A stretch of 61,912 bases of DNA from Bacteriovoracaceae bacterium UBA7317 (GTDB lineage: Bacteria > Bdellovibrionota > Bacteriovoracia > Bacteriovoracales > Bacteriovoracaceae). Both the position numbers and the translations under genes were made by a program. The stretch is taken from positions 1 through 61,912 of the forward strand of contig DKQD01000045.1 of assembly GCA_002474345.1 (NCBI GenBank), in the 5' to 3' direction. The notes beneath the pieces were generated by a model, which was not told the origin of the DNA, made no database searches, and saw nothing but the letters and a program-made list of their open reading frames with translations. The number at the start of each line of letters is the position of its first letter. Position 1 is the first letter of the stretch. Shown one piece after another: positions 1 through 7,503 of the stretch.

Positions 1-1857
1 CTCTTTAACCTTATCAAAAGAAACATGGACGTTAATTTTACCGCCCTTATTAGAAATTTCCAAAGAGTTATTAAATACATTTTGGAGAATTTCTCTTATT
101 TTCCTAGCCCCTAATACAAGTGGAGAAGGAAGTCCTTTATTTTCGTATTTAAGATTAAATGTTATATTCTTATCCTTCCCCTTGTAATTAAAGAAAGAAA
201 TTAAATCGTTTAAAATATATCCCAAATCAATTCCTTTTCTTTCTACACTTTTGCTTTCCACATCATCATGAAAAACTGAATCTCCGACATTGGACAAATC
301 CATTATTTCTCTACAACTGCTACGAATATTTTTAAGATAGAGCATCTTTTCCTCAGGATTAATTTCTAAATCGAAATTTTCTAAAATATGAACAAAGCTT
401 GTAATATTATTAAGTGGATTTCTCAAATCATGGCCTAATCTTGCCAAGAAAAGTTCTCTTTCCAAGCTCTTCTTTCTAATTTCATTAATTTCAAATTCAA
501 CTTTTTTTGTCTTCTCCTTTAAAAGATGGGTTGTTGATATTAAATTATGCTGTGCTTGTTTTCTTAAACTTTCGTTTTTCTCTTTATGATACTTTTTTTG
601 AATTTCTTTTTGGTCTTTCATTAAATCGATAATCTTTGACTTAGCATCAATTTTTTCTTGATAATTTTCTTTTTTTCTTCTTTCCTGAATTAGAAGAAGA
701 CCAATCGTTAAGAAAAAAACCTCGAAAAAGAAACCCATGATAGGTGTATGACGGGTATAAAAATTACTCGGAATATGACCTAAAACAACGAGTGCGAAAA
801 TTAATCCTGCGGCAACGGTTGAAAAAAGACCCAGAAAAAGAAAGAACTTGTCCGTATTTTTTATTTTTAAATTTAAAAGTAAAAAAATAAGAAGTGCGGG
901 GTAAACAATAAAAATTGATAAAACGATGTATTTAGCTGCAATCGCACGAGGCATAAAAAGGATTAAAATAAGTAAAAGGATGGTAAGAGATTTTAAGAAA
1001 TTAAAAAAAAGGATCATTATTTTTCCACGAAAGGAATCTTCAGATTTTAAAATATTTTGGAAGAAATAAACTAAAGAAACCATCGAAATGATTAGTATGA
1101 TATCCATACCTGTATTATTGAAAAAAACCATATTTTTCGTTATATAAACTGGCAGGATCCCAAGCCCCAAGGACAAACAAATTGCCATAAAAAAAGCATG
1201 ATTAAAATAAAGTAAATAGACTTTTTCATTTTCAAATACTGCCAAATAACCGATAAAGAAAACCATCAGGGTAAGAGTCCCCAAAACTAATCCTTTTACA
1301 AGATTATTTTTAGACTGCGCTTCTGCAAAAGATTTATATGAATAAATGATCAGAACCGGTTGTTTTGCAAAGCCACCGATTTTAAAGTAAAAGACATCCT
1401 CCGCTTCTTTAGAAGTTTTTAAAAAAAAGTTAAAGCCGTCTACTTCGAATTGTCTTTTCGATAAAGCTTCATAATCACCGGTTTTTTCTTCTCCATACTT
1501 TCCTGTTTTTTTATCTTTTTGATAAAACCAAATGTGATCTTGAGTGACAAAGTCGTAAGATAAAACCCATCTTTTATCTTCACTAAGGTCTTTAACCTTT
1601 AACTTTAACCAATAATAGCGATCTTTAATACCCAAGTTTGGAAAATTTGTTTTTAAAGGTATGAATTTTTCTTGAATATCCTTAGTTAATATATTTTCTA
1701 TTTTAAGTTTTTTTGTTGGGTCTTCAAAATAGGATATTTTTGAACTTATCCGAATTGATTCTAAATTATTTGTTAGATGAATGACCTGACTTTTTTCAGT
1801 GCCTAAAAGCGCTGTACTCAGAAATAAAAAAGTAAAGCAAAATAATTTTATAATCAT
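1..1857 (-). CDS. 7TM-DISM membrane sensor histidine kinase (C-terminus beyond window edge)
   Basis: The reading frame starts at ATG 1857 and is still open at position 1, so 619 residues are seen and the 3' end is missing. An N-terminal signal peptide is followed by an extracytoplasmic domain of about 140 residues resembling 7TMR-DISMED2. A seven-helix 7TMR-DISM block (about 185-385) follows, then a charged coiled coil, then a HisKA H-box reading RLGHDLRNPLNN with the phospho-accepting His at residue 476. The N-box of the ATPase domain (VFNNSLEIS) is the last motif visible; the G boxes lie off the edge. It should autophosphorylate in response to a periplasmic or membrane signal; the ligand is unknown. 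It is divergent from, and clearly paralogous to, the kinase-cyclase at 2547. A receiver or output domain could follow outside the window. Confidence 0.9.
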   Translation of the reverse strand, partial: MIIKLFCFTFLFLSTALLGTEKSQVIHLTNNLESIRISSKISYFEDPTKKLKIENILTKDIQEKFIPLKTNFPNLGIKDRYYWLKLKVKDLSEDKRWVLSYDFVTQDHIWFYQKDKKTGKYGEEKTGDYEALSKRQFEVDGFNFFLKTSKEAEDVFYFKIGGFAKQPVLIIYSYKSFAEAQSKNNLVKGLVLGTLTLMVFFIGYLAVFENEKVYLLYFNHAFFMAICLSLGLGILPVYITKNMVFFNNTGMDIILIISMVSLVYFFQNILKSEDSFRGKIMILFFNFLKSLTILLLILILFMPRAIAAKYIVLSIFIVYPALLIFLLLNLKIKNTDKFFLFLGLFSTVAAGLIFALVVLGHIPSNFYTRHTPIMGFFFEVFFLTIGLLLIQERRKKENYQEKIDAKSKIIDLMKDQKEIQKKYHKEKNESLRKQAQHNLISTTHLLKEKTKKVEFEINEIRKKSLERELFLARLGHDLRNPLNNITSFVHILENFDLEINPEEKMLYLKNIRSSCREIMDLSNVGDSVFHDDVESKSVERKGIDLGYILNDLISFFNYKGKDKNITFNLKYENKGLPSPLVLGARKIREILQNVFNNSLEISNKGGKINVHVSFDKVKE

Positions 1858-2546
1858 TTTTTCTTTATTCACTTAAGAAAATAATTGAACCTGAATTTAT
1901 TATACATCTTTTATACATTTTTTTTTTTTCAAATATATGGTTAAAAAATATTTTTTTTATTTTTTAGATTGTGAAAAAAACGTTTTATTTCCTGAGGAAA
2001 TTTCATTTAAACCTTATTTTTTTCATATAAACTTTTTACTTCTCTTCTGCTTTCTCAAGACAGGGTATTGAGATAAGAGAAAACGGTAAAATTCAAAACA
2101 GGTTTGAAACCTATTATGGTGTTTTTATCATAAAAAACTTAATTCTCTTTTTGATTTAACTTTAAATAGATATCACTCTTTTTAAATTGATATGAATCAT
2201 CCATTACCTAGCTGAAATACTTTCAAGATAGTTTTAGTATAAAAGACACTATCTTTAAAAAACTTTAGGCCTCTACTTCTATGATTTATTTTTTATTTAT
2301 AGGTCCGTTTTAAATTCGATTTTTCCTAAAGAAATGAAACAATAAATTTTATTGGTTCATAGAAATTGGGTAGAAACCTCCATGGGCCGAATTGACACAC
2401 CCTGTAATTTGTACTAACTGGACCTAAAATTCTTTCCTTCACTCCTAAAATGAACTATTTAGAGATTATTAAATAATGTTTTAGTTCTGATTTCTTAGAC
2501 TTTGAGGCCCTAACTTTAAAAACCTTTTTATATTTTGGAATTAAAT
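1858..2546. other. 689-nt AT-rich intergenic region between divergent sensor genes
   Basis: No convincing open frame was found on either strand. It must hold the promoters of both divergent sensors. Two structures stand out. AGGTTTGAAACCT (2100-2112) is a 6-bp palindrome around one base. AAGATAGT (2225-2232) and ACTATCTT (2248-2255) form an 8-bp inverted repeat with a 15-nt loop. Either could be an operator or a small RNA stem; nothing assigns a function. Confidence 0.5.
2392..2420 (+). promoter_or_regulatory. candidate sigma-70-type promoter for the kinase-cyclase gene
   Basis: A perfect TTGACA (2392-2397) is followed after 17 nt by TAACTG (2415-2420), a poor -10. It lies about 125 nt upstream of the GTG start at 2547. 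The -35 is strong but the -10 is weak, so this is tentative. Confidence 0.25.
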
Positions 2547-5500
2547 GTGAAATACCTTCTCTCTCTTCTTTTAACATTTTTCTTAGCATTTGGTGGGAAT
2601 GCAGAGCAACCGCTTGACCCCCATAGGGCCATTGAATTAATCGAGGGGAAGAATTACTATGAGCTTGGCCTTAAAATAGATCTTTTAGAAGATGAATCAA
2701 AAAAGCTTACCATTAAAGATATTCTAAGTTCTAAATACGCTAAACAATTCAAAAGAAGTAAAAAAGAGGTTCCAAGTTTTGGCTTTAAAAAAGCAAACTT
2801 TTGGGCAAAAGTAACTCTCTTAAATAATACAAAAAGCCAAAAAAGCTGGCTTTTTCACCAGCAAAACTACACACAAGATGAAATCACTGTTTACCGGAAT
2901 ACAGAAGGTCAATGGAGGAGCTCAACCACTGGAGATTTTTTCCCTTTCAAAACTAGGGAAGTAGACGCTCGTTCTTTTTCTTTTCACATAGATGCCCCTG
3001 TAAATAAGGTCACTGTTTTTTATGTCAAAATAACTGGTGTTGTTAATAGAATGCTTTTCACCTTAACAACCCCGACCCATTTTGCAGAAGAAGAGGCCAA
3101 AGACAACTATGTTATGGGACTCTTTTTTGGGCTTATCTTAACAATCATTGCCCTTAACTCTGTCCTCTACCTATCGACTAAAGAAAAGGGTTACCTTTAC
3201 TACGTTTTATATGTCCTTACCTTTGGTTTTGCCTTAGCGATTAACCTTGGTTTTGCCCAAAAGTTTATTTTTAAAGACTTTCACTGGATGAATAATAAAG
3301 GCTTTGCCATAGTCTCTTTATTTACAAGTCTTTTTCTAAGCCTCTTCACCATTACGTTTCTTAAACTTGAAAAGGCTACTCCTAAACTTTATAAATTACT
3401 CAAAGGTTTTGCATGGGTCAGTCTTACTTTAATCATCCTTACGCCAATCCTTCCCTATAGTTTAGGGTTAAAGTTTTTTCTAGGTGCCATTTTTATCGTC
3501 ACCCCAATCGTCATTTTTTCAGGCATTTACAGATCCCGAATGAGATACAGGCCAGCTAAACACTTCGTCGTTGCCTTTGGTTTATGGATATTTGGAACGC
3601 TGATTACAGTTTTTGCAGTTATTGGCGTCTTGCCAACAAACTTTCTTACGAAAAACTCAATGCTTATAGGGAATGCTCTTGAGCTTGTTATTTTATCAAT
3701 TGGACTAGCTGATAAGTTTAACTTTATTTTAAAAGAGGCCCTCCTGAAAGAAGAAAGGGCCGCCAGAAACCTGAAGAGAGAAGTTGAGAGACAAACAGTA
3801 GAACTGAGAAAGAAAACGGAACAACTTCAAGACTTGGACCAGAAAAAAACGTCTTTTTTCCAAAATATTTCCCATGAGTTAAGAACACCATTAACCCTCA
3901 TTATGAACCCTTTAGAAAGCCTTAAAAAGCGCTACAATGAGGATAGGGATATTCAAGTTGCAGATAAAAATACAAAGCGCCTATACAGACTTGTCAATCA
4001 GCTTTTAGATTTTCAAAAGTTATCTGCAGGGAAAAAAGAGCTAAGCCTAAGTAAAGTTAACTTAGTTAAGTTTATTAATAACTGCGCTGATATGTTTAAA
4101 TCAAGCTGCTCTATCAAGGACATCGCCTTTAAAGTCACTTTAAATGGCAAGGATTTCTCAAACACAGACCTCAATTCAAAAGACTTTTTTATCCAGGGAG
4201 AAATTGATGCCCTCGAAAAAATAGTTTTTAATTATTTATCCAATGCTCTTAAATACTCACCTGAAAAGTCTATGATCACATTGGGCCTATCCAATAAAGA
4301 AGGGGAAGTTAAGGTTTCAGTTAAAGATGAGGGAAGAGGAATTTCTAAAAGTAATCAAAATAAATTATTTCAAGTCTTTAGCCAGGTTGATGACTCCGAC
4401 ACAAGAAAGTTTGAAGGAACTGGGCTTGGTTTAGCTCTTGCAAAAGAACTCGCCGAGCATATGAAAGGAATTGTTGGCGTTGATAGTGAGGAAGGAAAAG
4501 GCTCCCTATTTTGGGTAAGTTTCCCAGAGTGCACAAAACCCCACTTGGAAGAGGACCTAAGTATCCAGAATCATGAGATTAAACAATGGCATTTAAATGG
4601 CGTTGCAGACCAAAATGATGAAGACGAACAAATGGAATCAATAGATTCAAAAGTTGATTCCTCTGAAATAATAAGTAAGCAGCAAACAGTCTTAATTGTA
4701 GATGACCTCAAAGATATGAGAGGACTCATCTCTAGAGCTCTTAAAAGACATAACTACAGGACTCTTTTGGCACAAAATGGTGAACAAGGACTTGAAATGG
4801 CCAAGGCCCATAAACCAGACATCATCATCAGTGATTGGATGATGCCAAAAGTGAGCGGTCCTGAAATGATAAAACAGTTAAAAAATGAGCCGAACTTTGC
4901 CTCTATCCCTATCATTCTATTAACGGCCAAAAGCGATGAAGACAGTAAAATGATGGGTATTGAAGTCGGTGCAGATGGGTTTCTTGGTAAACCTTTTAAT
5001 GACCAGGAACTCGTCAGTCTAGTAAGAAACCTCCTCTCTCTTAAAAATAGGGAAAAAGAAGTTGAGGCCTTAAACCACCAACTTACTGAAAAAGTCTTGA
5101 AGCGTTACCTACCACCTGATCTCGTTGAGCAAATTATTTCTGGGGAAACAAGCCTTGAGCAAAAACCAGAAGGTATTGTAGGAACAATCCTATTCTCTGA
5201 CATTGTAGGCTTTACCAAGTTGAGTGGGGACATAAGGGCCTCAAAACTATCAAGACTCTTAAATGACTATCTTTCAGAGATGGTTCAAATTATTTACAAA
5301 CATGGTGGTACTATAGATAAATTTATAGGAGATGCCATCATGGTTATCTTTGGAGCTCCAACACCTCTTTTACCAAAAGAGCAGGCCTTAAGAGCAGCAG
5401 CTTGTGCCAAAGAGATGCAGGCCAAAATGGTCGATTTAAACAATAGGTGGAACGAAGAAGATATCCCAACCCTTAAAATGAGGATTGGTATCCACCAAGG

Positions 5501-5726
5501 ACCCCTCGTAGTAGGGACATTTGGCTGCCCTGAAAGGTCAGATTACACCTCTATTGGACCAACCGTTAATATCGCCTCAAGAATTGAGTCCGTTTGTAGC
5601 GCTGGGGATGTTTTTATTTCTGGAGAGCTTTGTGACCTTCTCCCTGAAGAAATGACTGAAAAAGCTGGTCGCTTCGAACTTAAAGGAATCGGGGTAGAGC
5701 AAAACCTTTATAAAGTTATTCAATAA
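2547..5726 (+). CDS. 7TM-DISM hybrid histidine kinase / receiver / class III adenylate cyclase
   Basis: I chose GTG 2547 because TTTGGA lies 7 nt upstream and the protein then begins with a clean signal peptide; the frame is also open from a TTG at 2535. Order in 1059 residues: signal peptide, DISMED2-like exported domain, seven-helix DISM block (about 185-390), coiled coil, HisKA with H443 (ISHELRTPL), HATPase with KDEGRGIS and GTGLGLAL boxes, receiver domain with phospho-acceptor D763 (ISDWMMPK), coiled linker, class III cyclase. The cyclase has both metal aspartates (D885 in FSDIVGFT, D929 in FIGDAIM), the adenine-selecting pair K925 and D999, and the transition-state pair N1008/R1012. All the signature residues are present, so it should make cAMP. 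A periplasmic signal probably controls cyclase output through internal phosphotransfer (inference). The gene ends in a bidirectional terminator. Confidence 0.93.
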   Translation: MKYLLSLLLTFFLAFGGNAEQPLDPHRAIELIEGKNYYELGLKIDLLEDESKKLTIKDILSSKYAKQFKRSKKEVPSFGFKKANFWAKVTLLNNTKSQKSWLFHQQNYTQDEITVYRNTEGQWRSSTTGDFFPFKTREVDARSFSFHIDAPVNKVTVFYVKITGVVNRMLFTLTTPTHFAEEEAKDNYVMGLFFGLILTIIALNSVLYLSTKEKGYLYYVLYVLTFGFALAINLGFAQKFIFKDFHWMNNKGFAIVSLFTSLFLSLFTITFLKLEKATPKLYKLLKGFAWVSLTLIILTPILPYSLGLKFFLGAIFIVTPIVIFSGIYRSRMRYRPAKHFVVAFGLWIFGTLITVFAVIGVLPTNFLTKNSMLIGNALELVILSIGLADKFNFILKEALLKEERAARNLKREVERQTVELRKKTEQLQDLDQKKTSFFQNISHELRTPLTLIMNPLESLKKRYNEDRDIQVADKNTKRLYRLVNQLLDFQKLSAGKKELSLSKVNLVKFINNCADMFKSSCSIKDIAFKVTLNGKDFSNTDLNSKDFFIQGEIDALEKIVFNYLSNALKYSPEKSMITLGLSNKEGEVKVSVKDEGRGISKSNQNKLFQVFSQVDDSDTRKFEGTGLGLALAKELAEHMKGIVGVDSEEGKGSLFWVSFPECTKPHLEEDLSIQNHEIKQWHLNGVADQNDEDEQMESIDSKVDSSEIISKQQTVLIVDDLKDMRGLISRALKRHNYRTLLAQNGEQGLEMAKAHKPDIIISDWMMPKVSGPEMIKQLKNEPNFASIPIILLTAKSDEDSKMMGIEVGADGFLGKPFNDQELVSLVRNLLSLKNREKEVEALNHQLTEKVLKRYLPPDLVEQIISGETSLEQKPEGIVGTILFSDIVGFTKLSGDIRASKLSRLLNDYLSEMVQIIYKHGGTIDKFIGDAIMVIFGAPTPLLPKEQALRAAACAKEMQAKMVDLNNRWNEEDIPTLKMRIGIHQGPLVVGTFGCPERSDYTSIGPTVNIASRIESVCSAGDVFISGELCDLLPEEMTEKAGRFELKGIGVEQNLYKVIQ

Positions 5727-5871
5727 GCTCAATCTAAGTTCAGTCAATCCTTCAATCAATAGAATCATGCTTTAAGAACATAAGGACTCAACTTATATAA
5801 AGCGAAACAAAAACCTATAATTCCTAATACCTGTCCGAAAAAAAGTTAAAACATCTGAAAAAAAGACAAAA

Positions 5872-5898
5872 AAAAGGGCCTCTATTTAAGGCCCTTTT
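5872..5898. terminator. bidirectional intrinsic terminator between convergent genes
   Basis: AAAAGGGCC (5872-5880) pairs with GGCCCTTTT (5890-5898) around a 9-nt loop. A-runs precede and T-rich sequence follows, so it can end both the cyclase transcript (+) and the CNB gene transcript (-). Confidence 0.85.
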
Positions 5899-5943
5899 AA
5901 TTATTTTAATGCTTTAAAATCATCGATTTATTTTTTCATTTTT

Positions 5944-6297
5944 TTATAATGATACCTCATCATTACGACTTCTTACTCTTTTCACCAAAGACTTAGTTAG
6001 TGCCTGAGACCAAGCTGGAAGCTCTTGAAAAAGCTTTTGAAACTTTTCTGAAGGGATAACGGCCAACTCAGTTTCTTCAACCGTATAAACGCTTGCTGAG
6101 CGGGGTTTTTTATCAAAGTAAGAGATCTCTCCTACAATTTCACCAGGTGTTACAAACCCTAAAACAACTTCTTCACCATCGAAGACTTTTGTTACTTTTA
6201 GTTTTCCAGACTTAACAAAGTACATCTGCCTACTTACTTCACCTTCTCTAAAAATTACTTCGCCTTCTTCAAGCTTAATAATGTCTAATTTTGTCAT
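5944..6297 (-). CDS. single-domain cyclic-nucleotide-binding protein
   Basis: This 117-residue protein consists almost wholly of one CAP_ED (cNMP-binding) beta-roll. The phosphate-binding cassette reads GEIVGEISYFDKKPRSASV: the conserved Gly-Glu and the Arg that contacts the cyclic phosphate are both present, so binding should be intact. There is no DNA-binding helix-turn-helix, unlike Crp/Fnr, and no catalytic domain. It probably works by protein-protein contact as a cAMP-responsive subunit or buffer. It sits convergent to the adenylate cyclase gene, which supports a shared pathway, though co-regulation is not shown. cGMP or another cyclic nucleotide as ligand cannot be excluded. Confidence 0.88.
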   Translation of the reverse strand: MTKLDIIKLEEGEVIFREGEVSRQMYFVKSGKLKVTKVFDGEEVVLGFVTPGEIVGEISYFDKKPRSASVYTVEETELAVIPSEKFQKLFQELPAWSQALTKSLVKRVRSRNDEVSL

Positions 6298-6515
6298 AAT
6301 TCAAATCTCCAAAAAGGCTTCATTTAAACCCTTAAATTAAACTTAGCTCAGTAAACCAGAAAAAGGTGTAAGATCCAATAATAAACAGTATTTAATGAAA
6401 AGTTTCCATAGAGCTTTTTAAATAAACTTTATTTATATAATGAAACAACTGTTGTCATTTTCTAAAAGGCAGATTAAGAATTTAGAAAATTGAAAAAATT
6501 TGAAAAAGAAAACCA

Positions 6516-7118
6516 ATGAATTTAAAAAGAAGATTTATTAGCTCAAATGTACCCAAACCAAGAACACAATCATTGCCTAGTTTTGACCGAAAAATGCCTC
6601 TTTTTCTTGAAATAGGCTGTGGCGTGGGTTTTCATCCTCTACAGTTCTCTAAACAAAACCCTAAGCACCAGATGATTGCCATTGAACAAACGACTAATAA
6701 ATTTTCCAAATTTTATAAAAGATACCTTAACCACCAGTGCCCTGAAAACCTATACCCCTTTCATGATAATGCAGTTCATTTCATAACTCACCTGATAAAA
6801 AAAGAGACCATTCATAAATACTTCATCCTCTACCCAAACCCTAACCCAAAAAAATCTGACCAAAACAAAAGATGGCATGCCATGCCCTTTATGGGAAAAC
6901 TTTTAGAAACTATGGTTCCAGGTGGGATTATTGAGTTTGCTACTAATGAATCTTTTTATGCTGAAGAATGCTATGAATGGATGACTAACGTTTGGGAGCT
7001 TGAAGCTCTCGAATACAAAACCATTCCTCATAATTTTCCCCCGAGAACACATTTTGAAAAAAAGTACCTTAAAAGAGAACAAAAATGCTTTAACCTCACA
7101 TTCAAAAAACCTTCCTGA
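6516..7118 (+). CDS. TrmB-like SAM-dependent methyltransferase, divergent
   Basis: A 200-residue Rossmann methyltransferase. SAM motif I reads FLEIGCGVGFHPLQF near residue 30, followed by an acidic end of beta-2 (AIEQ). The signature region aligns with the tRNA (guanine-N7)-methyltransferase family: YPNPNPKK, then PGGIIEFATNESFYAEE. Canonical TrmB has PDPWPKKRH here, so the usual Asp and Trp are replaced by Asn and Asn. Overall length matches TrmB, but with these changes it may be a paralogue with another substrate. No good Shine-Dalgarno is visible. A short lipoprotein gene follows about 110 nt downstream. Confidence 0.75.
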   Translation: MNLKRRFISSNVPKPRTQSLPSFDRKMPLFLEIGCGVGFHPLQFSKQNPKHQMIAIEQTTNKFSKFYKRYLNHQCPENLYPFHDNAVHFITHLIKKETIHKYFILYPNPNPKKSDQNKRWHAMPFMGKLLETMVPGGIIEFATNESFYAEECYEWMTNVWELEALEYKTIPHNFPPRTHFEKKYLKREQKCFNLTFKKPS

Positions 7119-7227
7119 GGAAACTTTTTCACCAATCTAAAGTAATTCTTTGACACACTTAAGTTAAAATCCTTTTTTCCGTAAAAAGAGAGAGATTTTG
7201 TTTAATGTTTTGGCCCTGGTGTATGTA

Positions 7228-7452
7228 ATGAAAAAAACTTCCAATTTTTACTTCAATTGCCTCCTCATAACGACTTTTATCTTTTTATATTCCTGCGGTG
7301 GCAAAGAATATCCCAAAACACATGAAGGAAGGTGTAAAAAAAATTGTTCCACAAAATGGGAAGAGGCCAACAGGGAATGCAAGCCTAAAAGAGGAATTGA
7401 TAAAGAGCTTTGCCTTAAACACACATTTTGGAAACTTAATGACTGGATGTAA
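7228..7452 (+). CDS. small cysteine-rich lipoprotein, unknown function
   Basis: Starting at ATG 7228 gives 74 residues with a typical lipoprotein signal ending in LYSC at about residue 23; the frame extends up to TTG 7198, but that adds an implausible leader. The mature peptide carries four more cysteines (GRCKKNC, REC, ELC) and is basic. The CxxxC pair resembles the CAKKC of the exported protein at 44236, though this similarity is short and may be coincidental. No known family was recognised. It is expected to sit in the outer or inner membrane facing the periplasm. Confidence 0.6.
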   Translation: MKKTSNFYFNCLLITTFIFLYSCGGKEYPKTHEGRCKKNCSTKWEEANRECKPKRGIDKELCLKHTFWKLNDWM

Positions 7453-7474
7453 GGGCCCTTTTATTAAGGCCCTT
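7451..7474. terminator. hairpin between convergent genes (terminator-like)
   Basis: AAGGGCC (7451-7457) pairs with GGCCCTT (7468-7474) around a 10-nt loop, and it begins inside the stop codon of the small lipoprotein gene. The following sequence is only moderately T-rich. The stem core is the same as in the terminator at 5872. Confidence 0.55.
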
Positions 7475-7503
7475 CTCGATTCGAAATTTTTAGTTTGGTT
7501 ATT

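Noticed and set aside
1858..2546. gene for a short peptide in the long intergenic gap
   Set aside because: The longest frames are about 20 codons without ribosome sites.
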